A program made the position numbers and the translations under genes. From UBA1924 sp963976625 (GTDB taxonomy: Bacteria; Planctomycetota; Phycisphaerae; Phycisphaerales; UBA1924), in contig CAXBLA010000004.1 of the NCBI GenBank assembly GCA_963976625.1, positions 98,489 through 162,488 of the forward strand: DNA of 64,000 nt. The letters run 5' to 3'. Positions 9,138 through 17,020 of this stretch are shown one piece after another. The notes under the pieces are model-generated. The model made no database searches. It saw nothing but the letters and a program-made list of their open reading frames with translations, and was not told where the DNA came from. Positions within the stretch are counted from its first letter, which is position 1. Every line of letters starts with the position of its first letter.

Positions 9138-9955
9138 GTGCACGGGCTCGCGATGATCTCGGGGGCGGGCTTGGGCACGCTGATGCCAAAGAACGCTTCG
9201 GTGTTGGTGTCGATCTGCTCGTGGAACTCGGCAAAGTCAGTGTTGCGGATCTTGGCAAGGAACTCGGCGGTGTAGCGGGCAAACCCGGGCATGCACGGGC
9301 GTGTGCCCCGCTTGGGATCGGGCGCCAAGAACGGTGAATCAGTCTCCACCAATATCCGATCGCTCGGGACGAGCTTGGCGGCCTCGGCGACCTCGCGGGC
9401 GTTCTTGTAAGTCACCACGCCGGTAAACGAGATCATCGCCCCGAAGTCGAGCACCTTGCGCGCTTCGTCGGGGCTGCCGGTGAAGCAATGGAATACATAA
9501 CGCGACTGGTCGAGCGTGCTCGCTCGCAGGATCGGGAGCAGATCATCGAAAGCCTCTCGGCAGTGGATCACGATGGGCAGGTCGATGCCGTCACCCTTGC
9601 ACGACTCGATAAACGCGAGTTGAGTCGCCAATACAGGGTCTTGGATCGCCCGGACCGGGCGGCTGTGCTTGTTATCGAGCCCGAGCTCGCCCCACGCGAC
9701 GCATTTTTTATCTTTGGCGATCTCACGGATCGCGTTCCAATCGTGCGGCTCCTTGTCGGCATACAGAGGATGCACCCCGGCGGTGCACCAGACATGCTCG
9801 TGCTCCTTGGCGACGCGGAGAGCGTCGTGGGAGTCGGCGGTGGTCGTGGCGATCGTGATCACCCCCATGACCCCGGCGCTGGCCGCGTGCTCAAGCACCT
9901 GGTCAATCCGCCCGGCGTAGTCAGGAAAGGTGAGATGCGCGTGCGTGTCGATCAT
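9131..9955 (-). CDS. tatD: TatD-family metal-dependent hydrolase
   Basis: A 274-residue TIM-barrel hydrolase. Metal ligands appear as MIDTHAHLTF at the very N-terminus, a glutamate in GELGLDN, His in IVIHCRE and YVFHCFTG, and the terminal aspartate in ETDSPFL. TatD proteins are deoxyribonucleases or D-aminoacyl-tRNA-type hydrolases. The start at 9955 (ATG of MIDTHAH) is fixed by the motif; the long upstream open frame is the antisense of nnrD. The stop overlaps the lgt start, so the two are co-translated. Confidence 0.93.
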   Translation of the reverse strand: MIDTHAHLTFPDYAGRIDQVLEHAASAGVMGVITIATTTADSHDALRVAKEHEHVWCTAGVHPLYADKEPHDWNAIREIAKDKKCVAWGELGLDNKHSRPVRAIQDPVLATQLAFIESCKGDGIDLPIVIHCREAFDDLLPILRASTLDQSRYVFHCFTGSPDEARKVLDFGAMISFTGVVTYKNAREVAEAAKLVPSDRILVETDSPFLAPDPKRGTRPCMPGFARYTAEFLAKIRNTDFAEFHEQIDTNTEAFFGISVPKPAPEIIASPCTC

Positions 9956-10028
9956 GCCCGGATCATAGGGGCTCAGGCGGGCGATATGCTCACCGAGAAC
10001 CCCGCCAGTTTGCGTGCAACAATCCACC

Positions 10029-11015
10029 ATGGACGCACAACGCATCGACTCACTCCCGAATCTCCCCGCCCGCCCGATCGATGGGCACAAGGGCACCTTT
10101 GGCTCGGTCGGCATCGTCGGCGGGTGCGCCCGGGTGCAAACTGAAGATACACCCGATGACCGACCCGAAGATGGGCCTAAAAACGCATGGCCGGCGGTCA
10201 TGCTCGGGGCTCCGGCCCTGGCCGCGATGGGCGCGATCCGCGCCGGGTGTGGTCTTGTGAAGATCGCGGCTCCAGCCCCGATCATCGAAGCCGTGCTCAC
10301 GCTTGCGCCGTTTGCGACGGGTTTCGGGGTCGAGGTCGATGAGCAGCGGGCGATGATCCCCTCGCAGGCAGCCGCCATCACCGACAAGCTTGTGCGCACA
10401 ACCCAGGCGCTCATCGTCGGCCCTGGGTTCGGCAGCGGGCCGGAAATCGATCGGCTCATAGCGCGACTGATCACGCAAGAAGACACACCGATGGTGGTCG
10501 ATGCTGATGCGCTCAATGCGTTGTCGCGGATCCCGGACTTCGCCGTTGATGTCCGCGCGACCATGATCCTCACGCCGCACCCGGGCGAGGCTCGTCGGCT
10601 CTTGGATGCACTCAATCTGAAGGGCAACCCGGACGGAGATGACAACGAGCGAGCGAAGGCCTGCATCGCCCTCGCCCAGCGGATCGGGTGCATTGTCGTG
10701 CTCAAGGGAAAGGGCACCGTCGTCAGCGACGGGCACCGGATGTGGACCTGCACACGCGGGCACCCGGCCATGGGCGTCGGCGGGACGGGCGATGTGCTCA
10801 GCGGGGTGATTGGATCGCTGGTCGCCCAAACTCGGGCGAACCCGGCGGCTCACAAAGCTATTGACCTGTTCACAGCGTGCGCGATCGGGGTGCAGGCGCA
10901 CGCGATGGCCGGCGAGCGATGGGCCGATCAGCACCACGCGAGCGGCGGCATGATCGCCAGTGAGCTAGCCGACGAGTGCGTGGCGGCGATTGAATCCCTC
11001 AGAGCGAAGAGCTAA
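10029..11015 (+). CDS. nnrD: NAD(P)H-hydrate dehydratase
   Basis: ATP/ADP-dependent repair of hydrated NADH and NADPH. The protein of 328 residues matches the C-terminal YjeF/ribokinase-like domain: GTFGSVGIVGG at the N-terminus, GAPALAAMGAIRAGCGLVK, LTPHPGEARRL, the nucleotide site VVLKGKGTVVSDG and the catalytic GVGGTGDVLSGVIG. There is no N-terminal epimerase (NnrE) domain, so the epimerase must be encoded elsewhere. A GTG at 10014 lies in frame, but the ATG at 10029 fits better. An insertion of about 25 acidic residues follows the first motif. Confidence 0.92.
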   Translation: MDAQRIDSLPNLPARPIDGHKGTFGSVGIVGGCARVQTEDTPDDRPEDGPKNAWPAVMLGAPALAAMGAIRAGCGLVKIAAPAPIIEAVLTLAPFATGFGVEVDEQRAMIPSQAAAITDKLVRTTQALIVGPGFGSGPEIDRLIARLITQEDTPMVVDADALNALSRIPDFAVDVRATMILTPHPGEARRLLDALNLKGNPDGDDNERAKACIALAQRIGCIVVLKGKGTVVSDGHRMWTCTRGHPAMGVGGTGDVLSGVIGSLVAQTRANPAAHKAIDLFTACAIGVQAHAMAGERWADQHHASGGMIASELADECVAAIESLRAKS

Positions 11016-11018
11016 TCC

Positions 11019-12272
11019 TTAAAGCTGGTTCTCGAGCGAGTCCTTGATCATCTTGCGCATCATGTTGATCTGGCGTTCGCTCATGCCGGTGTCTTCGATA
11101 TTGACCCGCATGGCCGGGGCCCAGGTGTCGCCGCTGGGGGTGTAGCCCATGTCGTTGACGATGGTTTCTTCGATGCCCGGCATGTGGGCCGCGCCGTAGA
11201 AGATGGCGATGCTCTTGGCGTTCGGGTTGTCGTTGAGCTCTGCCTTGAGGTAGTCGATCACGATGTCGTTGCGTCCGTGGAGGATCACATCCTGCATCGC
11301 GTCCATCTGGGCCATCATCTCGCTGCTCTCGGCGAGGGCGAGCATATCCATCATCGCCAGCTTCATCATCGTCGACAAGGCCGGCGAACGCTCGATGAAC
11401 TTGAGCACGAACCCGATGACCTTGGCCTGGAATGAGTTGCCCTCAAGGAGCTTGAGGATCATCGCGTTGTCCTCGCCCATCTCGGAGAGCTGATCTTGGA
11501 GCGTCTCAATGTCGATGTCCGCGTTGATCCAGCCCTTGCCGGTCATGTCCATCTCGTCGAGCTGGAACGACACATGCAATGCGTCGGCCATCTGCGATTG
11601 GATCCCCGCAGCGGCGGCCTTTCGTTTTTTATCGCTTGGCAGGCGGGACTCGGTGCTGCGGACGATGTCGGCGTTGAGCCCCTCGCCGTCGCGAAGCCCG
11701 TCTGCACCAAGGGAGGTGAACCCGAAGGTCTGCTTGGTGAGCTTATTGAGTTTGTAGGAGGTCGAGGTGGTGGTGCCGATGTTGTACCCCCAGCCGTCGG
11801 TGCGGATCGAGGTGATCACGCCGGCGACCCGCGCGTCGGAGTGCTCGACCATGTCGGTCCAGTCCTCGGGCAGTCGCCCGTTCTTCTCGTAGAATCCGTC
11901 GGCGATCTCGACGAGCAGCTCAAGGCGCTTGGCCGTTGCGTCGGCCTTCTCTTGATCGCTCAGCTCGTGACCGATCGCATCGAGCCCCGCGGGCTTGACG
12001 CCCTCGAAGAGCACGGAGTCGTAGGTCTCGAGCACGCGCTGCATCTGGTCGTAGAAGGATTGGTCCGCGATGTGGATCGCCGAGACGAGGTGGATCGTGG
12101 GTCCATCGCCATCGGCGGGCGCGAACGCGCGTTCGCACATCTCGAGGACCACTTCGCCGTTATCGAGCTCAGAGACGCGGGTGTAGGGCTCGGTATCGCC
12201 AACGGACGCTCCGCCGAGGGCGAAAGTACAGGAGGTTGCAAGGAGGGCGATGTTTTGGATCGTTCGGCGCAT
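11019..12272 (-). CDS. Exported TraB/GumN-like protein with a GspG-like insert
   Basis: A 417-residue protein with a signal peptide (about residues 1-21). The TraB/GumN/Tiki fold is seen in two halves: VSAIHIADQSFYD and SVLFEGVKP at 60-95, and FYGAAHMPGIE at 358-368, which carry the paired histidine/glutamate motifs of this putative metalloprotease family. Between them, about residues 125-203, lies a segment that resembles the C-terminal domain of type II secretion pseudopilin GspG: a proline-proximal DGWGYNI motif followed by FTSLGADGLRDGEGLNADI. That domain is normally at the end of a pilin, so this is an unusual insertion. Function unknown. Confidence 0.7.
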   Translation of the reverse strand: MRRTIQNIALLATSCTFALGGASVGDTEPYTRVSELDNGEVVLEMCERAFAPADGDGPTIHLVSAIHIADQSFYDQMQRVLETYDSVLFEGVKPAGLDAIGHELSDQEKADATAKRLELLVEIADGFYEKNGRLPEDWTDMVEHSDARVAGVITSIRTDGWGYNIGTTTSTSYKLNKLTKQTFGFTSLGADGLRDGEGLNADIVRSTESRLPSDKKRKAAAAGIQSQMADALHVSFQLDEMDMTGKGWINADIDIETLQDQLSEMGEDNAMILKLLEGNSFQAKVIGFVLKFIERSPALSTMMKLAMMDMLALAESSEMMAQMDAMQDVILHGRNDIVIDYLKAELNDNPNAKSIAIFYGAAHMPGIEETIVNDMGYTPSGDTWAPAMRVNIEDTGMSERQINMMRKMIKDSLENQL

Positions 12273-12324
12273 AGGTGGGCTCCAGAAGTGAACTTATATC
12301 ACTTATGGTACCACACTCAAGCCC

Positions 12325-13476
12325 TTAAGATGCAGCGTGCGTCGCGTTCTTTGCGGCTACCAGCTCGCTTGCGAGCGTCGAAATCGCGTGTGTGAGCACA
12401 TCGATCGAGCGTTGGTACTCGTCGAGGGGCAGGTGCTCGATGGGGGTATGGTCGAGCGAGCTATCGCCGGGCCCATAGGCGGCGATCGGGCATTGCCAGA
12501 CCGGGGCGACGACATTGAGATCCGCAGTGCCGGTCTTGAGCTTGGGGTGCGGGCGCATGGAGCAGGTGCGGATAGCCGACGAGAGCGCCCGGACGACCGG
12601 ATCATTGCGGGTCGTCGCGTGCGCACGCTCGGCCCCATCGAACTCGATCGTCACATGCTCGTTGCACAGTGCGGTGACCTGTTCGATCAGCGTCTCCGGG
12701 TCCATCGCCGGCGGCAGGCGGAACCCGGCGTTGAACACCGATCGCTGCTCCATGCCGTCGCAGGTCGAGGTCATGTCGCTGATGGTGGCCTGGATCTGAT
12801 CGAAGGTGCGGGTGGGTTCTTGATTGAATGACTCGACCAACGCAAGCACGCCGCTCCACCACGCGATGATCTCATCGCTCGCTGATGGATCCTTGCCGGC
12901 CGAGTGCGTGTTTGGACAGACGGCGGTGGCTCTGGCGAGGAGGCGACCTTTGTAGCCAAGTGTGACGCCATTGGAAGCGCTGGGCTCGCCGATCAGGCAG
13001 GCGTCGGGCTTCCATAGCGGCGCAAGATGCCGCGCACCGATCGACCCCGCGGCTTCCTCCCCCACCGCACCGGCGATGGTCAGGCGGACGCCCTCTGGGA
13101 GTTCGGCTCTCGAACCGGCGATGAGCATCGCCGAGATCGGGCCCTTGGCATCGACCGATCCGCGCCCGTGCAAGACGCCGTCCTCGATGCGCACCGGGAT
13201 ATCGCCCGGCACGGTGTCGATGTGCCCGAGGCACACGATGTGGACCAGTGCATCATCAGAGGTGGCCCCGCGGTGTGCGATCGCGTTGCCGACCTCGTCG
13301 ATGCTCGAATCCAACCCCAGGGCGCGGGCGTACCGGTCAAACACGACTGCGGCGGGTCCCTCTTCGCCGGAGAAGCTCTTGGCCGAAACGAGATCAAACA
13401 ACAAATCGGGTGCCTGATCGTGCCCTTGCCCTTGCCCAATGGGTTGACTCGTTGGTTGGATCTCTGAATCGCTCAC
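12325..13476 (-). CDS. lysK: [LysW]-lysine/ornithine hydrolase (M20 family)
   Basis: Releases the finished amino acid from the LysW carrier in the last pathway step. M20 metallopeptidase features include HIDTVPGDIPVR with the first metal histidine, GRGSVDAKGPISAM, and the glutamate pair in AGAVGEEAAGS. The GTG start at 13476 overlaps the lysZ stop (GTGA). It is 383 residues, near the family length. No separate aminotransferase (LysJ) is visible in the window, so that step must be encoded elsewhere. Confidence 0.9.
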   Translation of the reverse strand: MSDSEIQPTSQPIGQGQGHDQAPDLLFDLVSAKSFSGEEGPAAVVFDRYARALGLDSSIDEVGNAIAHRGATSDDALVHIVCLGHIDTVPGDIPVRIEDGVLHGRGSVDAKGPISAMLIAGSRAELPEGVRLTIAGAVGEEAAGSIGARHLAPLWKPDACLIGEPSASNGVTLGYKGRLLARATAVCPNTHSAGKDPSASDEIIAWWSGVLALVESFNQEPTRTFDQIQATISDMTSTCDGMEQRSVFNAGFRLPPAMDPETLIEQVTALCNEHVTIEFDGAERAHATTRNDPVVRALSSAIRTCSMRPHPKLKTGTADLNVVAPVWQCPIAAYGPGDSSLDHTPIEHLPLDEYQRSIDVLTHAISTLASELVAAKNATHAAS

Positions 13477-14321
13477 TTGGCCACCCCTTGGATGAACAGC
13501 GTGCCCCCGCCCGCGCGGGCGTGTTCGATGGGACGCTCGCCGCCGGCCGAGCCGATCGTCACGCGGGCGACGCCGCCGGAGATCGCTTCTTGTGCGGCCA
13601 GCACCTTGTTCTTCATGCGCCCCTTGGCGGCTTCTTGTGCTTCGGGCATGCGCTCTTCGTCCACGACATCGATCATCGAGCCCATGTCCGTGTGGTCGCG
13701 GAGCAAGCCGGGCACATTCGAGAGCAGGAGCAGCTCGTCGGCCCCCAATGCCTTGGCGGTCGCGGCGGCGGCGCGATCGGCATCGACATTGATCGCGATG
13801 CCATCTGGTGTGATCGCCGGCGGGGTGAGCACGGGCACGCGCCCGCTCGCCAAGATCATGTTGAGAAAATCAGCATCGACGGACTCGACCCTGCCCGAGA
13901 GATCATCGCGGATCACAATCGTGCGTCCGTCTTCGACCGCGCGGATCGCGGACTTGCGGGTGCCGATCCAGATGCCCGCGTCGATCCCCGAGAGCCCGAC
14001 GGCGTCGACGCCGGCCTTGCGGAGGTCTTCGACGACGGTCTTGTTGACCTTGCCGCAGTAGATCATCTTGAAGATGTCGAGCGTCTGGCGATCGGTCCGG
14101 CGAGACTGGTTGCCGCTGGGGCTCACGATGGTCTTGGTCGGGTGCCCGAGGGCCTCGGCGAGCTGGTTCGTCTCGTGCGAGCCGCCATGGACGAGCACGA
14201 CGCGGACACCAGACTGGGTGAGCTCGACGATCTCGTTGGTCAGCGCGGTGGGGTCGATCCCTTCGCCGCCGCCGATCTTGATGACGATGGTGTGGTCTGC
14301 ATTTTGAGTTGGTAGTGACAT
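13473..14321 (-). CDS. lysZ: [LysW]-aminoadipate/glutamate kinase
   Basis: An ArgB/LysZ amino-acid kinase that phosphorylates the side-chain carboxylate of the LysW-bound substrate. The N-terminal KIGGGEGID glycine loop, VLVHGGSHETNQLAE and the ADRAAAATAKALGADELLLLSNVPG nucleotide-binding block (the last described here as two shorter motifs, ADRAAAATA and LLLLSNVPG) identify it. The ATG at 14321 has an AGGA ribosome site 6 bases away; an ATG at 14327 is also in frame. It ends in a GTGA overlap with lysK and starts 24 bases after lysY. Confidence 0.92.
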   Translation of the reverse strand: MSLPTQNADHTIVIKIGGGEGIDPTALTNEIVELTQSGVRVVLVHGGSHETNQLAEALGHPTKTIVSPSGNQSRRTDRQTLDIFKMIYCGKVNKTVVEDLRKAGVDAVGLSGIDAGIWIGTRKSAIRAVEDGRTIVIRDDLSGRVESVDADFLNMILASGRVPVLTPPAITPDGIAINVDADRAAAATAKALGADELLLLSNVPGLLRDHTDMGSMIDVVDEERMPEAQEAAKGRMKNKVLAAQEAISGGVARVTIGSAGGERPIEHARAGGGTLFIQGVAK

Positions 14322-14345
14322 GTGCATTCCTGTGTACAAATCGGT

Positions 14346-15395
14346 TTAGGCCGGGTGCAATCCCGGGAAGGTGAGCCCGCTGGTCTCGGGGAGCCCGAGC
14401 GCGAGGTTCATGGACTGGATCGCTGAGCCCGCGGCTCCCTTGACCAAGTTATCGATCGCGCTGATCGACACAATCCGCCCCGAGCGTGGGTCGATCGAGA
14501 ACCCGACATCGACATGGTTCGAGCCAACGAGCACGCGTGGATCGGGGAACTTGTTGGGCCCCGAGCGGTCGGCGACCACGCGGACGAACGGCTCGTCCTT
14601 GTAGGCTTGGCGGTAGAGCTTCCAGAGTTCCTTGGTCTCGATGCGTTCGGTGGGCTCGATGTGGACGGTGCACAGGACGCCTCGGACCATGTCGATCGCG
14701 GTGACGGTGGCGTCGAGGTCCATCTCGCCGAGTGACTGGAAGACCTCGGCCAGGTGGCGGTGCCCAGAGGGGCTGTAGGTCCGCGCGGTGCGTGCACGCA
14801 CCGGGTGGTGCGAGCCCGGGCCCGGATCTGCGCCTGCCTCAGACGAGCCGACCTTGATGTCCGCGATGGCCCGCTTGATCAGACCGGCCCGGGCCATCGG
14901 CAAGAGCGCCAGCGTCATGGCGGTGGCGTTGCAACCTACGCCCGAGATCAGCTTGGCCCCGGCGAGCTTGTCGCGGGCGATCTCGGGCAGGCCATAGGTG
15001 GCATCAGCCAGGGCAGAGGGTGTTGGATGCTCATCCCCGTACCATAACTGATAGTTGGCGGCGTCGCGCAGACGGAAGTCGGCCGAGAGGTCGATGACCA
15101 ACGGCGCCAGTGCTCGCCAGCGATCGATCTCTCCCGCGGCTTTGCCGTGGGGCATGCACAAGAAGAGCACATCGCAGGGCTGAAGATCGTCGGGCAGGCT
15201 GTAGGTGGTGCTCAGGTGCCCACGCAGGTTCGGATGCGAGCGATGGATCGGCTGGCCCTTGAGCTTGCGCGAAGTCACCTGACCGACTTCCATGTTCGGA
15301 TGCGTGGTCAGCAGGCGGAGCAGCTCGCCGCCGGTATAGCCCGAGCCCCCGATGATCGAAGCCCGGAACGGGCCGACGGATTGCTGATCGCTCAT
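14346..15395 (-). CDS. lysY: [LysW]-aminoadipate/glutamate semialdehyde reductase
   Basis: An ArgC/LysY NADPH-dependent reductase that converts the acyl-phosphate on LysW to the semialdehyde. The Rossmann motif IIGGSGYTGGELLRLL opens the protein, and the catalytic cysteine lies in LISGVGCNATAMTLAL. From the ATG at 15395 it has 349 residues, the usual length. The start overlaps the lysX stop as ATGA. A longer frame upstream is antisense-like and lacks conservation. Confidence 0.93.
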   Translation of the reverse strand: MSDQQSVGPFRASIIGGSGYTGGELLRLLTTHPNMEVGQVTSRKLKGQPIHRSHPNLRGHLSTTYSLPDDLQPCDVLFLCMPHGKAAGEIDRWRALAPLVIDLSADFRLRDAANYQLWYGDEHPTPSALADATYGLPEIARDKLAGAKLISGVGCNATAMTLALLPMARAGLIKRAIADIKVGSSEAGADPGPGSHHPVRARTARTYSPSGHRHLAEVFQSLGEMDLDATVTAIDMVRGVLCTVHIEPTERIETKELWKLYRQAYKDEPFVRVVADRSGPNKFPDPRVLVGSNHVDVGFSIDPRSGRIVSISAIDNLVKGAAGSAIQSMNLALGLPETSGLTFPGLHPA

Positions 15396-16264
15396 GCCAC
15401 CACCGCCTCTTCGGCGATCTGGGCCGCGTGGCGGGCGACGCACTCGGCGATGTTCACGCCCGTGGTCTCCATCGAGTTGCGGAACTCCATCGAGTGGTTC
15501 ATCTCGTTGACGAGCAGCCCACGCACTGGGCATTCGAGCAGATCGACCGCGACGATGTCGGCACCGGTGGTGTTGGCCGCATTGAGGGAGATCTCGCGGA
15601 GCTCATCGGTGAGCTCCAAGCCCTCGGCCGTCGCCCCGCGGGCGGTGTTGGTCACCCAGTGGGCGCTGTGGCGGACGATGCCGGCGATGGCTTCTCCACC
15701 AACCACGAACACGCGAATATCTCGGTCTGGCTTGTTGATGTGTTCCTGGATGTAGAACACATTTTGAGACGCAGAACCGAGTGTTTCGCGGTGCTCGAGG
15801 ATGGCTTCGGCCGCATCGCGGTCGTTGATTCTCGCGACGAGCCGACCCCATGATCCGACGGTTGGCTTGATGACGGCTGGGTACCCGATGGCCTCGACGG
15901 CTTCGAGCCCGGATATGGCATTGGTCGCCACGCGGACCTGAGGCGTCGGGACGCCCGCACGCACAAGTGCGAGGGTCGTCGCGAGCTTGTCGGCGCAGAC
16001 TTCGATGGCCGACAATGGATTGATGCAGCGGACGCCGAAGCTTTCGAGGATCCGCACGGAGTTCATCGAGTTGGTCAGACTCAGCGATCGATCGATCACC
16101 GCGTCGTAGTCCCCCCACTTTTGTGGGCCGTCCATCGGGTCCATGGGGTTGAAAACGGCGTTCTTCAACTCGATGGGGGTGACTTGGACACCGATCCCCT
16201 CGAACGCATCGAGGAGCATCCGCTCTTCGGTGCGGAGTCTGGTGTATGTCATGGCGATTCGCAT
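15392..16264 (-). CDS. lysX: LysW ligase (RimK-type ATP-grasp)
   Basis: Joins the amino group of alpha-aminoadipate (or glutamate) to the C-terminal glutamate of LysW, the first carrier step. The N-terminus MRIAMTYTRLRTEERML is typical of LysX; the ATP-grasp body includes YPAVIKPTVGSWGRLV and the metal-binding EMNHSMEFRNSMETTG. At 290 residues it is normal. Whether it takes aminoadipate (lysine route) or glutamate (arginine route) cannot be settled by eye, because the specificity loop needs alignment with characterised LysX and ArgX. Confidence 0.92.
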   Translation of the reverse strand: MRIAMTYTRLRTEERMLLDAFEGIGVQVTPIELKNAVFNPMDPMDGPQKWGDYDAVIDRSLSLTNSMNSVRILESFGVRCINPLSAIEVCADKLATTLALVRAGVPTPQVRVATNAISGLEAVEAIGYPAVIKPTVGSWGRLVARINDRDAAEAILEHRETLGSASQNVFYIQEHINKPDRDIRVFVVGGEAIAGIVRHSAHWVTNTARGATAEGLELTDELREISLNAANTTGADIVAVDLLECPVRGLLVNEMNHSMEFRNSMETTGVNIAECVARHAAQIAEEAVVA

Positions 16265-16369
16265 GCGCTGATCCTCTGCTCTTCTCTACTGGTGCGTGTG
16301 GCCGATGGCCTGTTTCAGGCGATCGGACGCTCCCAGAAGGCAGCGGACGATCGCGGCTGCGGTTCTGGC

Positions 16370-16555
16370 TTATTCGCCCCAGTCTTCTTCGACTTCTGGT
16401 GCGAGTTCGAGCTCGATGGGCTCAACGCTGATGACTTCGAGCTCTGATGAGCAGTCGGTGCAGTGTGCGATCTCGCCGGCGAGGGGTGCACGATCGAACT
16501 CGACGCTGGCGTCACACTCTGGGCAGGTCGCGGCGATGATGGTTGCTGATGACAT
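16370..16555 (-). CDS. lysW: Amino-group carrier protein LysW
   Basis: A 61-residue acidic carrier that shields the amino group of biosynthetic intermediates. It shows a zinc-knuckle pair (TCPEC and HCTDC) and the diagnostic C-terminus EEDWGE, whose last glutamate is the attachment site. A strong ribosome site (CCAAGGAG) precedes the ATG. It is the first gene of the leftward lysW-X-Y-Z-K operon, separated from lysX by 105 bases in which I see no gene. Upstream lie a terminator and a lysine-rich reading frame. Confidence 0.96.
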   Translation of the reverse strand: MSSATIIAATCPECDASVEFDRAPLAGEIAHCTDCSSELEVISVEPIELELAPEVEEDWGE

Positions 16556-16634
16556 TGGTAATCTCCTTGGTTAGGTGTGCCCCGGAGGGCGGTTTGGTTC
16601 TGTGTATTCGGTCTGGACTGGTTTGAAACGGTAT

Positions 16635-16666
16635 AAAAAAACACCCCTGATGAATCGTCAGGGGTG
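16635..16666 (-). terminator. Intrinsic terminator / possible attenuator ahead of lysW
   Basis: On the minus strand a 9-bp stem (arms 16658-16666 and 16642-16650, loop of 7) is followed by seven T at 16641-16635. It sits between the 28-codon reading frame at 16700-16786 and lysW, 79 bases ahead of the lysW ATG. A normal terminator for a tiny upstream gene or a regulated attenuator are both possible. Confidence 0.85.
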
Positions 16667-16699
16667 CAATCGTCTTTGGCTTTGGCTTTTTGAGCTGTA

Positions 16700-16786
16700 T
16701 TAGCTCGCAGTGACCACAACCGACATCGCAACCCAGACGCGTTTGGCGCCTTTGGCTTTCGATTTAGTCGATTTCAGGTTGGTCAT
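16700..16786 (-). CDS. 28-residue lysine-rich peptide, candidate leader peptide
   Basis: An ATG at 16786 with a GAGG ribosome site opens a frame of 28 codons ending in TAA at 16700. It encodes Lys at positions 5, 8, 10, 12 and 15, all AAA codons although the region is GC-rich, then a hydrophobic tail. A consensus-like promoter lies just upstream and an intrinsic terminator follows the stop by 34 bases. Position ahead of the LysW operon suggests a leader peptide whose lysine codons sense charged tRNA-Lys. A free-standing small basic protein is the alternative. Confidence 0.55.
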   Translation of the reverse strand: MTNLKSTKSKAKGAKRVWVAMSVVVTAS

Positions 16787-16806
16787 TGCATTCCTCATGT
16801 GTGCGA

Positions 16807-16834
16807 AGTCTAGCTTTCATCGGCTATTTGTCAA
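16807..16834 (-). promoter_or_regulatory. Sigma-70-like promoter for the lys leader/operon
   Basis: Minus strand: a perfect -35 TTGACA (16834-16829), a 16-base spacer and a -10 TAGACT (16812-16807). Transcription would begin near 16800, about 14 bases before the leader-peptide ATG. The rest of 16787-17020, up to the divergent ade start, holds no gene that I can support. Confidence 0.65.
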
Positions 16835-17020
16835 ATTAACTTCTGAAAATGCAAACTTTTCTACTTGACACCGAGCACAATTCGATTTTGGATCTTTGTT
16901 TTTTGCCCAGAACCCACGATTTGCCGCCCACAAACCTGTACTCAGTTTTTCTGCCCATCGGGCGTACACTCAACACCGATACACCACTCGTATGCCAACT
17001 CGCCGAGCAGGAGACCGACC

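Noticed and set aside
9956..10771. Long N-terminal extension of tatD
   Set aside because: It is antisense to nnrD and the metal motif MIDTHAH is the natural start of TatD proteins.
16246..16447. Plus-strand open frames across lysX/lysW
   Set aside because: They lie antisense to well-identified genes and lack ribosome sites.
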